Assembly: GCF_900112495.1 (NCBI RefSeq)
Contig: NZ_FOMA01000001.1
Coordinates: forward strand, 186,001 to 250,000
DNA length: 64,000 bases
Direction of reading: 5' to 3'
Origin: Bacillus sp. OV322
Lineage (GTDB): Bacteria > Bacillota > Bacilli > Bacillales > DSM-1321
Below the pieces are notes generated by a model that ran no database searches, had not been told where the DNA came from, and was given only the letters and a program-made list of their open reading frames with translations. This document shows positions 36,135 to 46,847 of this stretch, in pieces. How positions within the stretch are numbered: position 1 is the stretch's first letter; every line of letters starts with the position of its first letter. The position numbers and the translations under genes are program-made.

Positions 36135-36455
36135 TTAGTTTGGGATTATCCATTTTTCTGCCCATGTTTGTACGGGGGAAAGTGCTTTTCCGAGTTCAAA
36201 GCCTTTTTTTGTAAGGCTGTATTCTATTTTGACGGGGCGTTCTGCGATGACATTCCGGATTACAATACCCAGTTCTTCAAACTCTTTCATCCGCTCTGTT
36301 AGCATCCGCTTGCTCAGGTTGGGCACCATTTCGTGTACTTCATTAAAACGTCTGGGGCCATCCATCAGCACGTGTATAATCAAGCCTGCCCATTTCTTTC
36401 CGATAATTTCATATGAGAATTCAACTTTGGGGCATAATTGAAGCGGTGATTTCAT
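36135..36455 (-). CDS. HxlR/DUF24-family redox-type regulator
   Basis: The 106-residue protein is a MarR-like winged helix of the HxlR (DUF24) family: LCPKVEFSYEIIGKKWAGLII, FNEVHEMVPNLSKRMLTERMKEFEELG, and RPVKIEYSLTKKGFELG wing. It has the conserved N-terminal Cys (C8), which in YodB, CatR and HypR senses quinones or disulfide stress. Start is ATG 36455 behind AAAGGGAGATC; a longer frame to 36488 lacks a site. Its own promoter and the one at 35465 both carry GTAA/TTAC repeats, suggesting autoregulation. Confidence 0.88.
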   Translation of the reverse strand: MKSPLQLCPKVEFSYEIIGKKWAGLIIHVLMDGPRRFNEVHEMVPNLSKRMLTERMKEFEELGIVIRNVIAERPVKIEYSLTKKGFELGKALSPVQTWAEKWIIPN

Positions 36456-36513
36456 TTTAGATCTCCCTTTAGTTACTTTTACTGTCATAGAGCATTATAA
36501 GTAATTTAAGTAA

Positions 36514-36542
36514 ATTATACATGGAATACTGCGAAAACTCAA
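36514..36542 (-). promoter_or_regulatory. sigma-A promoter of the HxlR gene
   Basis: On the minus strand TTGAGT (36542-36537), 17 bp, TATAAT (36519-36514). Downstream TTTACTTAAATTACTT resembles the operator half-sites at 35504-35531. Confidence 0.6.
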
Positions 36543-36599
36543 TTGTTTCAGGGGGAATTGCCCCAAGCGTGCAGTGAGTTTCTTTAGATTGAAAAGCAG

Positions 36600-36637
36600 A
36601 AAAAAAAGACTTGCTGGTATAACGTCAGCAAGCCTTT
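36600..36637 (-). terminator. terminator of yisN
   Basis: Minus-strand GGCTTGCTG, loop, CAGCAAGTC and eight T. Confidence 0.8.
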
Positions 36638-36640
36638 CGA

Positions 36641-37207
36641 TTAAAGGTTGTTCATTTTCTCAATTACAATTCTTTTTCCGGTGTTCATGGTAAATTCAAA
36701 CCGGTCATGGGATTTCTCGGCATAGCAAAAGTGATGCTGGACGGAGCATATGTCTGTACCGTTGTCGAAAGTAAAAAAATTAACACCTGACCGGCTTTCT
36801 GCCTCTTTTAAAAAAGTCAGCTGATTATAGCTGTAAATACAGTCATAAATTGAAAAATCGAGGGAGTTCAAAGTCGTAATAAACTGAAAAAAGGAATCGT
36901 CATTCAATTCTTCAAGCAGCCTCTCAAATGAGTAAATCAGCTGTTTACGGATTCGTATCCGTTCTTCATCCATTAAGTAAAGAACTTCTTTGTTGAATCT
37001 TACGGCCCCATTATCTTCAATTATTCCTTTTCTCCATCTATGTCCTCTGAAAACTTCAATATCCTGGTGCAAATATTCATCCAAAGAAGAGGCTTCATCA
37101 GTTTCTTCATCAAAAAATATCCATTGATGATTGATATTTTCCACTGTTCCTGCTGAAAATGCCCTGGATTGGCGCTGGAAAAGCTTTGCTCGCTGCTGTT
37201 GACTCAT
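36641..37207 (-). CDS. yisN: conserved protein YisN (DUF2777)
   Basis: The 188-residue soluble protein begins MSQQQRAKLFQRQSRAFSAG and contains FFDEETDEASSLDEYL and LMDEERIRIRKQLIYSFERLL, which fit YisN/DUF2777. Function unknown. It lies beside and divergent from asnO, as yisN does in B. subtilis. GGAGG ribosome site. Confidence 0.75.
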   Translation of the reverse strand: MSQQQRAKLFQRQSRAFSAGTVENINHQWIFFDEETDEASSLDEYLHQDIEVFRGHRWRKGIIEDNGAVRFNKEVLYLMDEERIRIRKQLIYSFERLLEELNDDSFFQFITTLNSLDFSIYDCIYSYNQLTFLKEAESRSGVNFFTFDNGTDICSVQHHFCYAEKSHDRFEFTMNTGKRIVIEKMNNL

Positions 37208-37533
37208 AATTTACCTCCAAAAGTGGAATGCCTCACCTACTTTTTTGACAAAATTCCAAGAAATTATAACTGAATCTATTTAATAAGAGCTTCATACAAT
37301 GATTTTACTGGGTGCGTTTATAAAAAACGCAAGCCGTTAAAAGGGCGGGGTTCCACCACACATCTGTTTTTTAATAAGGACAAATAACCATCCTCTGCAA
37401 TTTGCATAGGCTATTTTAAATCGCTATTAAGCTGCACTCAGTCTGAATATGAAAAATCAGCGTATATGTCGGCGCTGCTGTAAAAGAGGCCGTTTGGCTT
37501 TTCTTGCTCTCCGGCTAGAAAGGATGGATGGAT
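37208..37533. other. 326 bp divergent promoter region of yisN and asnO
   Basis: No gene seen. It must hold the promoters of both genes; AT-rich TATAAT-like boxes lie near 37265 on the minus strand, but I could not define a -35 with confidence. Confidence 0.35.
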
Positions 37534-39384
37534 ATGTGCGGAATAACCGGCTGGGTCCATTTTCAAAAAGACCTGACAAATGAAAGAGAAAAAGTGGCGG
37601 CCATGACCGAAACATTAAAGAAAAGAGGACCCGATGAAACAAATATTTGGAATGATACTCACGCAAGTTTCGGGCATAAGCGGCTAACAGTGGTCGATCC
37701 CATAGGCGGCAAACAGCCAATGGAAAAGGAACACGGCAGCTTGAAGTATACTCTCGCTTACAATGGTGAATTGTATAATACGGAAGATATACGTAAAGAA
37801 CTGTTATTAAAAGGATATTCCTTTAAGGGGCATTCTGATACAGAAGTTTTGCTCACTTCCTATATAGAATGGAAAGAAAAATGCGTGGATTTTTTTAATG
37901 GGATCTTCGCTTTTGCCATTTGGGATCATCATGAGCAAAAATTGTTCATCGGAAGAGACCGTTTAGGTGTAAAACCTTTATTTTATGCAGAAAAAAATGG
38001 CGGGCTTATTTTTGGGTCTGAAATTAAAGCCATTCTGGCACACCCTGACATAAAAACTGAACTGGACCGTGAAGGATTGGCTGAGGTGCTTGGACTGGGC
38101 CCTTCCCGATCACCTGGATCGGGTGTGTTCAGGGGAGTTAATGAGCTGAGGCCAGGGCATGCAATGACACTGTCACGGCAGGGCCTGCGGATTTGGCGGT
38201 ACTGGAATGTAAAAAGTGAACAGCACATGGATACACTTGGCGAAACAGCAGAAAAGGTCCGTTTCCTTGTGAAGGATGCTGTAAAAAGACAGCTGGTGTC
38301 AGATGTACCTTTATGTACATTTCTATCTGGAGGAGTGGATTCAAGCGCAATCACGGCCATTGCTGCAGAAGAGTATAAGAATGAAGGCAAAGGAAGGCTC
38401 CATACTTATTCGATAGATTATGAAGGAAATGACCTGTTTTTTAAAGCTAATGATTTTCAGCCCAATTCAGATGGACCATGGATTAAGCTGATGTCAGACA
38501 CTTTCGGCACTGCCCACCATAAATCCGTCATCTCCCAGGAGCTGCTGACAGATTATCTGACCGAAGCGGTTCATGTAAGAGACCTTCCTGGAATGGCTGA
38601 TGTCGATTCCTCACTACTTTGGTTTTGCAGGGAAATCAAAAAAGATTTCACTGTTGGATTATCAGGGGAGTGCGCCGATGAAATTTTCGGGGGATATCCA
38701 TGGTTTCATAGAGAAGATGATCTGAACCGGCCCGGGTTTCCCTGGATGAGATCAACAGAGGAAAGGGTGTCACTGCTGAAACAGGGCTGGCAGGAAAAGT
38801 TAAGGCTTGAAGAATATGTACGCTCCCAATATTTACGGACTGCAGCAGAAACGCCTAAATTGGACGGGGAAAACAAAGAAGAAGCTAAAAGGAGAGAAAT
38901 GTTTTACCAAAATATCACTTGGTTCATGACTACTCTTCTTGACCGGAAGGACCGGATGAGCATGGGGGCGAGCCTTGAAGTCCGGGTGCCGTTTGCAGAT
39001 CATCGTCTCGTGGAATATGTCTGGAACATTCCTTGGGAAATGAAAATGACCGGAAACAGGGAAAAGGGGATACTGCGGAAGGCATTGGAGGGTCTGCTCC
39101 CCGATGAAGTGCTGTACCGCAAAAAAAGTCCATATCCTAAAACCCATAATCCTGTTTATACCGAACGTGTGGCAATGTGGCTGAAGGATATACTGGAAGA
39201 CAGGAATTCTGTGCTGTATGAGTTATTTGATAAGAAAAAGCTTGGAGATATTCTGGAAAGCAGGGGTGCTGCATTTAAGGTCCCTTGGTTCGGGCAATTA
39301 ATGTCAGGTCCGCAATTGCTGGCCCATCTTGCCCAGATGCATGTATGGTTCAAGGATTATAATATTGGGATAGTCGAATCCTAA
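37534..39384 (+). CDS. asnO: glutamine-hydrolysing asparagine synthase, AsnO-like
   Basis: It makes asparagine from aspartate, glutamine and ATP. The 616-residue protein starts MCGITGW so that, after Met removal, Cys2 is the N-terminal glutaminase nucleophile. The glutaminase part includes KKRGPDE, FGHKRLTVVDP, YNGELYN; the synthetase part has the PP-loop FLSGGVDSSAI and GLSGECADEIFGGYPWF. Start is ATG 37534 rather than 37528 because of the Cys2 requirement. Length and the yisN neighbour support AsnO, which functions in sporulation in B. subtilis. Confidence 0.85.
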   Translation: MCGITGWVHFQKDLTNEREKVAAMTETLKKRGPDETNIWNDTHASFGHKRLTVVDPIGGKQPMEKEHGSLKYTLAYNGELYNTEDIRKELLLKGYSFKGHSDTEVLLTSYIEWKEKCVDFFNGIFAFAIWDHHEQKLFIGRDRLGVKPLFYAEKNGGLIFGSEIKAILAHPDIKTELDREGLAEVLGLGPSRSPGSGVFRGVNELRPGHAMTLSRQGLRIWRYWNVKSEQHMDTLGETAEKVRFLVKDAVKRQLVSDVPLCTFLSGGVDSSAITAIAAEEYKNEGKGRLHTYSIDYEGNDLFFKANDFQPNSDGPWIKLMSDTFGTAHHKSVISQELLTDYLTEAVHVRDLPGMADVDSSLLWFCREIKKDFTVGLSGECADEIFGGYPWFHREDDLNRPGFPWMRSTEERVSLLKQGWQEKLRLEEYVRSQYLRTAAETPKLDGENKEEAKRREMFYQNITWFMTTLLDRKDRMSMGASLEVRVPFADHRLVEYVWNIPWEMKMTGNREKGILRKALEGLLPDEVLYRKKSPYPKTHNPVYTERVAMWLKDILEDRNSVLYELFDKKKLGDILESRGAAFKVPWFGQLMSGPQLLAHLAQMHVWFKDYNIGIVES

Positions 39385-39424
39385 AGAAGGCTGCGGGGCA
39401 TTTTAAAATCCCGCAGCCTTTACA
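39384..39424. terminator. terminator between asnO and the amylase gene
   Basis: AAGGCTGCGGG and CCCGCAGCCTT arms around GCATTTTAAAAT. The two genes converge here. Confidence 0.85.
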
Positions 39425-39433
39425 TTTATCCTA

Positions 39434-41188
<1,755 letters not shown>

Positions 41189-41208
41189 CTAGTAATCCTC
41201 CTGTGTAA

Positions 41209-41222
41209 TGCAATCGATTGCA
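41209..41222. promoter_or_regulatory. LacI-family operator before the maltogenic amylase
   Basis: TGCAATCGATTGCA, a perfect 14 bp palindrome with a central CG, as expected for MalR or CcpA-like regulators. Confidence 0.7.
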
Positions 41223-41379
41223 TCAATTTTTTTAAAAAACTCAAAGTTTAGAATAAAGGCTACTTTAAAAAATATCAGAGTGAAAGCTATACAGCAAGAA
41301 GTTTGCACAGCTGTAAATACCATTCCCTGTTTAATATTCAAGTCATATAATTGTAAAAATTTTCATTTTAAAAAAATAC

Positions 41380-41407
41380 TTGTAAAAAATAATAATGATT
41401 GTATAAT
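41380..41407 (+). promoter_or_regulatory. promoter of the maltodextrin transporter operon
   Basis: TTGTAA (41380-41385), 16 bp spacer, TATAAT (41402-41407). The transcript leader would be about 200 nt. Confidence 0.6.
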
Positions 41408-41422
41408 AAAGTCATAAAGTAG

Positions 41423-41436
41423 TGCAATCGGTTTCA
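41423..41436. promoter_or_regulatory. imperfect LacI-family operator at the transcription start
   Basis: TGCAATCGGTTTCA, left half identical to the operator at 41209, located about 15 bases after the -10 box. Confidence 0.5.
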
Positions 41437-41559
41437 CAAATGGCATCTTGAAATAATAAGTGCTTACATATCCTTCTATCAGGAGATTTATAGAATAATA
41501 TAGGATTTCTTTGTTAGTATATGTTAGCGTTTTCATTTGAGGTAATTTTGCAGAAAAGT

Positions 41560-41573
41560 GCAAACGTTTGTGC
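41560..41573. promoter_or_regulatory. LacI-family operator before malE
   Basis: GCAAACGTTTGTGC, inverted repeat with a central ACGT, 45 bp before the malE start. Confidence 0.6.
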
Positions 41574-41615
41574 AAACTTAAGAAAAGAGAGTACATATTT
41601 CAGGGGGGAAATAGA

Positions 41616-42908
41616 ATGAAAAAGTCACTATCTATTTTAGTGTTATTCGTTTTGCTTGTCGGCATGCTTGCTGCGTGCGGACCGAAGCGTGATACTGCTG
41701 AGCGAAAAAATGCGACTGGCGGTAAGAATACAGAAGAAAAATCAACAGAAGCAAAACCGGAAAAACTGGTTGTATGGGAAGATAAAGATAAAGGCATTGC
41801 TTTAAAGCCTGCAGCTGAAGCTTTCACAAAGAAATACGGAATCAAAGTAGAATACAAAGAATTGAACATGGCTGATAAAATCCGCGACCAATTGCGTCTT
41901 GACGGACCAGCTGGAAATGCCCCGGACGTAGTTACATTGCCGCATGACCAAATCGGCCAGGTTGTTACAGAAGGCCTTATTCAAGAAATCAAAGTAGATG
42001 ACAGTGTTCTTTCTACTTTCAATGACTCTGCTGTCGATGCAGAAAGATATGAAGGAAAACTTTATGGTTTGCCAAAAGCAACTGAAACTCCAGTTTTCAT
42101 TTACAACAAGAAATTGATGGATAAAGCTCCTGCTACAATGGATGAGCTTTATGCAAAATCAAAAGAAATGACTAAAGACGGCAAATATGGCTTCCTTGCT
42201 CTATTTGACAACTACTACTTCGCACACGCAGTAATCGGCGGAATGGGCGGGTATGTATTCAAAGACGACAACGGCAAGGTTAATCCTTTAGAAGTTGGCT
42301 TAAATAACAAAGGTGCTGTCGAAGGCGCAGCATATATTCAAAAATGGTACAAAGAAAAGCTATTCCCTAAAGGCATTATCGGAGAAAGCGGCGGCGCAGC
42401 AATGGACGGTTTGTTCAATGAAGGCAAAGCAGCATCTGTTATGAACGGTCCTTGGGCATTCCAGGGGATGAAAGCAGCTGGAGTTGACATCGGTGTTGCT
42501 CCAATGCCTACACTTCCAAATGGAGAGCACATGAAAACGTTCATGGGAGTTAAAGGATGGCATGTAACGGCATTTACAAAGAATCCTTACTGGTCCACAA
42601 AGCTGGTTGAGTTCATTACAAATGCAGATAATGCGAAAATCCGTTTCGAAAAAACTCAGGAAATTCCTCCTGTGAAATCATTAATTAAAGATCCTGTCAT
42701 TGCAAATGACGAAGGAGCAAAAGCGGTTGCTGAACAATCCAAATATGCACTTCCAACACCAAATGTTCCAGAAATGGCCGAGGTATGGGGTCCAATGGCG
42801 TCAGCGCTGCAAACACTTGCTACTAATAAAGCAGAACCTAAAGCTGCGATGGATGATGCTGTTAAAACAATAAATACCAATATTAAATCTAACCATCCAT
42901 CAAAATAA
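41616..42908 (+). CDS. malE: maltodextrin-binding lipoprotein of ABC importer
   Basis: The 430-residue protein starts at ATG 41616 behind AGGGGGG. It has a lipoprotein signal peptide with lipobox LAAC (C21), a charged linker rich in Lys/Glu/Thr, then a family 1 solute-binding domain: LVVWEDKDKGIALKPAAEAF, YGLPKATETPVFIYNKKLM, GKAASVMNGPWAFQGMK, MGVKGWHVTAF. This is the MalE/MdxE type, which captures maltose and maltodextrins. It heads the transporter operon. The codon usage is noticeably even and biased, fitting high expression. The ATPase (MsmX type) is not encoded here. Confidence 0.92.
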   Translation: MKKSLSILVLFVLLVGMLAACGPKRDTAERKNATGGKNTEEKSTEAKPEKLVVWEDKDKGIALKPAAEAFTKKYGIKVEYKELNMADKIRDQLRLDGPAGNAPDVVTLPHDQIGQVVTEGLIQEIKVDDSVLSTFNDSAVDAERYEGKLYGLPKATETPVFIYNKKLMDKAPATMDELYAKSKEMTKDGKYGFLALFDNYYFAHAVIGGMGGYVFKDDNGKVNPLEVGLNNKGAVEGAAYIQKWYKEKLFPKGIIGESGGAAMDGLFNEGKAASVMNGPWAFQGMKAAGVDIGVAPMPTLPNGEHMKTFMGVKGWHVTAFTKNPYWSTKLVEFITNADNAKIRFEKTQEIPPVKSLIKDPVIANDEGAKAVAEQSKYALPTPNVPEMAEVWGPMASALQTLATNKAEPKAAMDDAVKTINTNIKSNHPSK

Positions 42909-42921
42909 TTGATTCAAATAA

Positions 42922-42966
42922 CAAGGGCGTACCTCCATATACATATGGGGGTAATGCCTTTGTTTA
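42922..42966 (+). terminator. intercistronic hairpin between malE and malF
   Basis: AAGGGCGTACCTCCATAT pairs with ATATGGGGGTAATGCCTT, followed by TGTTT. It probably ends most transcripts after malE and stabilises that mRNA. Confidence 0.6.
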
Positions 42967-42977
42967 AACAAATGAGA

Positions 42978-42989
42978 GCAAACGTTTGC
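42978..42989. promoter_or_regulatory. LacI-family operator inside the operon, before malF
   Basis: GCAAACGTTTGC, a perfect 12 bp palindrome, 48 bp before malF. Confidence 0.6.
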
Positions 42990-43036
42990 GCACTTAATAA
43001 ATAATTTCCCTAATAGAAAGGGTAGGCTGATTTACC

Positions 43037-44314
43037 ATGGATGCAAGCACTCCTATAACGAAACATAGAAGGAACGCTGCCCTGCTTTCCATCATTCCTG
43101 GATTTGGGCAATTTTATAATAAACAATACGTTAAGGGCTTCATATTTTTGATTTTGACAGCAGCTTTTTTCAGCTGTTTTTCGGATACACTCAGCTGGGG
43201 ATTTTGGGGGCTGTTCACTCTTGGAGAAATTCCGGGCTTAGATCATTCAGTTTTCCTTTTGATTGATGGTATCATAGCCTTGCTGATTACTGTAATCGGG
43301 CTGATCATTTACGCATTGAATATATATGATGCACAACATAATGGCCGAAAACGGGATGAAGGTTTTAAACTTAATAATGTTAAAGAGCAATATCATAACC
43401 TTATGGACAGCGGTTTCCCGTATTTAATGTTTTCACCCGGATTTCTGCTGCTGATTTTTGTGGTTATCCTCCCAATCATTTTTGTTATTTTGCTGTCATT
43501 CACCAATTATGATTTATATCATTCACCTCCAGCAAAGCTTGTGGATTGGATTGGCATCCAAAATTATATTGATATCTTTAAGCTTGACCTTTGGAGAAAG
43601 ACCTTTGTAGGTGTTCTTGGCTGGACGATTGTTTGGACATTTGGTGCTACAACCATTCAGGTAGCAATAGGAATTTTCCTGGCAATTCTTGTGAATCAAA
43701 AGGACTTAAAAGGAAAAGCGATAATCCGTACTATTTTTATTCTTCCTTGGGCAGTTCCATCATTTGTTTCAATCCTAATCTTCTCAGGTATGTTCAATGA
43801 ATCCTTTGGAGTAATAAACAACGGTATCCTTCATGCTTTAGGCATAGGCCCAATACCGTGGATGACTGAAGAAATGTGGACAAGGCTTGCATTGATTTTC
43901 GTTCAATCCTGGCTTGGATTCCCGTTCATTTTTGCCATGACAACAGGAATCCTTCAATCAATTCCTGACGAGCTGTACGAGGCAGCAACAGTGGATGGCG
44001 CGTCAATTTGGCAGAAATTCACCAAGATTACACTGCCTATGGTTCTTTTTGCTACAGCACCGATCATTATTACGCAATATACCTTTAACTTTAATAACTT
44101 TAATGTTATCTATCTATTTAACGGCGGCGGACCTGCAATTCCGGGACAAAATGCCGGCGGTTCCGATATCCTCATCTCTTGGATATATAAGCTTACAATG
44201 ACTTCAGCCCAATACGGGAAAGCTGCAGCCATCACTATGCTGCTGTCACTCGTTGTGGTAGGAGTAGCATTGTGGCAATTCAAACGGACCAAAGCATTCC
44301 AAGAGGAGGTATAA
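43037..44314 (+). CDS. malF: maltodextrin ABC permease MalF/MdxF
   Basis: The 425-residue protein begins with an extra hydrophobic N-terminal region (SIIPGFGQFYNKQYVKG) then six more membrane segments and the coupling EAA loop ELYEAATVDGASIWQKF. NGGGPAIPGQNAGG is typical of MalF. It forms the membrane channel with MalG. AGAAAGG site precedes the ATG. It lies 128 bp from malE with a hairpin and an operator in the gap. Confidence 0.92.
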   Translation: MDASTPITKHRRNAALLSIIPGFGQFYNKQYVKGFIFLILTAAFFSCFSDTLSWGFWGLFTLGEIPGLDHSVFLLIDGIIALLITVIGLIIYALNIYDAQHNGRKRDEGFKLNNVKEQYHNLMDSGFPYLMFSPGFLLLIFVVILPIIFVILLSFTNYDLYHSPPAKLVDWIGIQNYIDIFKLDLWRKTFVGVLGWTIVWTFGATTIQVAIGIFLAILVNQKDLKGKAIIRTIFILPWAVPSFVSILIFSGMFNESFGVINNGILHALGIGPIPWMTEEMWTRLALIFVQSWLGFPFIFAMTTGILQSIPDELYEAATVDGASIWQKFTKITLPMVLFATAPIIITQYTFNFNNFNVIYLFNGGGPAIPGQNAGGSDILISWIYKLTMTSAQYGKAAAITMLLSLVVVGVALWQFKRTKAFQEEV

Positions 44315-44320
44315 GATAGA

Positions 44321-45163
44321 ATGAGCATGAAAAGAAGCAGAATCATCCGTTTGACACTATCTTATCTGGTAATTATTATTATGAGCGGCATCGTCATTTA
44401 TCCTTTGCTATGGGTAATCGGCTCTTCGCTTAATCCGGGAGCAAGTCTATCAGGGTCATCAATGTTTCCAAAACATCCGACATTCGATCATTATAAATAT
44501 CTGTTTAATAGCGGCAAATCCCATTATCTTGTATGGTATTTCAACTCTATTAAAATCAGCATTTTTACCATGATCTTTACTGTAATAGCAGTTTCTCTTA
44601 CTGCTTACGCTTTTTCACGATACCGCTTTGTCGGAAGGAAAAATGGTCTAGTGACCTTTTTGATTCTTCAAATGATACCAAACTTTGCAGCGCTTATTGC
44701 GATTTATGTGCTGGCAACACGAACACACTTAATTAATACACATGTAGGATTGATCCTGATTTATGTGGGCGGACAAATCCCAATGAACACCTGGCTGATG
44801 AAGGGGTATCTGGATACCATTCCTAAGGAGCTGGACGAATCAGCAAGGATGGACGGAGCTGGCCATCTGAGAATTTTCTTCCAGATAATCATGCCCCTCG
44901 CCAAGCCGATTGTAGCTGTAGTCGCCCTGTTTGCCTTCATTGCACCGTTTGGAGACTTCATACTTGCGAGAATCATGCTCCAGGATGATGAAAAATATAC
45001 AATGGGTGTAGGTCTGTATGAAATGGTTTCTAAGCAATTTGGAAATGAATTCACTACCTTCGCAGCAGGGTCCGTGCTGATTGCACTTCCTATTGCAGCA
45101 TTATTCTTAATGTTCCAAAGATATTTCGTTTCAGGTTTGACGGCTGGGGGTACAAAAGGCTAA
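44321..45163 (+). CDS. malG: maltodextrin ABC permease MalG/MdxG
   Basis: The 280-residue protein has six membrane segments and the EAA-type loop ELDESARMDGAGHLRIFF. It ends with YFVSGLTAGGTKG as in MalG. GAGGAGG lies inside the end of malF, seven bases away, so the two permeases are translated together. An internal ATG two codons later is a possible alternative start. Confidence 0.93.
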   Translation: MSMKRSRIIRLTLSYLVIIIMSGIVIYPLLWVIGSSLNPGASLSGSSMFPKHPTFDHYKYLFNSGKSHYLVWYFNSIKISIFTMIFTVIAVSLTAYAFSRYRFVGRKNGLVTFLILQMIPNFAALIAIYVLATRTHLINTHVGLILIYVGGQIPMNTWLMKGYLDTIPKELDESARMDGAGHLRIFFQIIMPLAKPIVAVVALFAFIAPFGDFILARIMLQDDEKYTMGVGLYEMVSKQFGNEFTTFAAGSVLIALPIAALFLMFQRYFVSGLTAGGTKG

Positions 45164-45202
45164 TCTTAAAGGCGTAAAGAAGTATAGGTAGGGGGAGCGG
45201 AA

Positions 45203-46702
45203 ATGAAAAAAAGAGTGCTGTCACTCCTTTTGATTCCGTTTCTTCTTTTTTACGCCCTTCCCGCAGAAGCTGCTGAAAAAGAAGAACGAACTTTGGGAGA
45301 CGAAGTAATTTATTCATTGGTGATCGACAGGTTTAATGATGGTAATGTAAAAAATGATGCTGGCGTAAATGTTTATGATGCACATGCCTATAACGGCGGA
45401 GACTTTGCCGGCATTACAGAAAAACTGGATTATTTGAAGGATATGGGATTTACATCCATTCTTCTTTCACCTATTTTTGATAATGAAGGTGAAAGCTTTC
45501 ACAGCGGTCTGGTAAAAGATTTTTACAAGCCTGATGAGCATTATGGAACGATAAAGGAATTCAAGAAACTTGTTCATGCAGCACACAAGAAACATCTGAA
45601 AATTATCCTGGATTTTGATGTGGACACCATCGGCCCGCATCATCCCTGGCTAAAGGATCCAGCAAAGAAAAATTGGATACAATCAAATAAGGAAGACAGC
45701 AGCACAGGAAGCGTTAAACTGGATCAGGAAAACCCGGAAACTAAGAAATATTTAGTGAGTATGGGGTCATGGTGGATTAAGGAAACGAATATTGACGGCT
45801 ATCGCCTTAATAAAATGAATGATATTTCTCAGTCATTTTGGCTTGATTTAGCACATGCTGCAAAATCAGTTAAAAAGGATTTTTATTTAATTGGGGAAAT
45901 GCAGGATTTAAGCCAGAAGAGCATCCTGGCCTATGAAAAGGCTGGAATCAGGGGGTTCATGGATCATACGCAAACAGACCCTATGCGCTCGGCTTTTAAA
46001 AAACCAAATGGGGATTTGAGCCCGCTATTTTCTGAGTTGAACCGAAATCAACAGGCATATACTAATCCGGAGGCTTCTGAAAAATTCATAGACAATCAGA
46101 ATATGCCCAGGTTTACATATGATATAAATGCAAGGCTGCTGAATCCTGGCACAAGATGGAAAATGGCATTATCTTACATGTATACATCACCGGGAGTACC
46201 GGTCATCTATTACGGCTCCGAGATAGCGCTGAACGGCGGAAAAGCTCCGGATAATCAAAGATTAATGGGCTTTAAAACAGAAAAAGAACTAATAGATTAC
46301 ATCACTAAGCTTGGGGAACTTAGAAAGAAATATCCCTCTCTAAGAAAAGGCAGCATAAAGCTGCTTTATGAAAAAGATGGCATGGCAGTTTTTAAACGAA
46401 CATATAAAGAAGAGACTATGGCAGTGGCTATCAATAATACAGATAAGTCTCAAACCGTGCGGATTTCAGGCGGGGAATTTGAGAAGGGGAAAGAACTGAG
46501 AGGCTTGCTTGAAGGAGATCTTGTGCGAAGCAAGGGAGACACGTATACAATCATTCTCGATCGTGAAAAAACAGAAGTGTATGAACTTGCTCCTAAATCA
46601 GGAATAAATATGGCTTATATTTTTGCAATGGCAGCAGTTATCATTGCGTTTGCAATATTTATCGCCCTTATATTAAAAAGAGGAAAGAGAAATCTCTCAT
46701 GA
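45203..46702 (+). CDS. membrane-anchored GH13 amylase-like protein with lost catalytic residues
   Basis: The 499-residue protein has a signal peptide (about 1-23), a GH13 barrel and a C-terminal membrane helix (about 468-493) with a KRGKR tail, so it is displayed outside the membrane. The catalytic set is broken: the nucleophile Asp is N203 (DGYRLNKMND), the transition-state Asp of NHD is N300 (DNQNMPRF, with His also changed to Gln299), and region I reads DFDVDTIG instead of DxxxNH. Only the acid/base E232 (LIGEMQD) remains. It probably binds rather than cleaves maltodextrins. It is the fourth gene of the transporter operon, 39 bp after malG, with GGGGGAG. Confidence 0.85.
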   Translation: MKKRVLSLLLIPFLLFYALPAEAAEKEERTLGDEVIYSLVIDRFNDGNVKNDAGVNVYDAHAYNGGDFAGITEKLDYLKDMGFTSILLSPIFDNEGESFHSGLVKDFYKPDEHYGTIKEFKKLVHAAHKKHLKIILDFDVDTIGPHHPWLKDPAKKNWIQSNKEDSSTGSVKLDQENPETKKYLVSMGSWWIKETNIDGYRLNKMNDISQSFWLDLAHAAKSVKKDFYLIGEMQDLSQKSILAYEKAGIRGFMDHTQTDPMRSAFKKPNGDLSPLFSELNRNQQAYTNPEASEKFIDNQNMPRFTYDINARLLNPGTRWKMALSYMYTSPGVPVIYYGSEIALNGGKAPDNQRLMGFKTEKELIDYITKLGELRKKYPSLRKGSIKLLYEKDGMAVFKRTYKEETMAVAINNTDKSQTVRISGGEFEKGKELRGLLEGDLVRSKGDTYTIILDREKTEVYELAPKSGINMAYIFAMAAVIIAFAIFIALILKRGKRNLS

Positions 46703-46847
46703 ATATGTAAGCGGTGAAAAAACTTCTCTCGATTCTTTGTATGTTTAACATCAGGAAAATCGGCATAGCCAGCTTTTGCAAATAATAAATTGCGAAACGA
46801 TGATTTTCAGAAAAAATCCGATAAACCTGGAATCGGGAGGGATTCTT

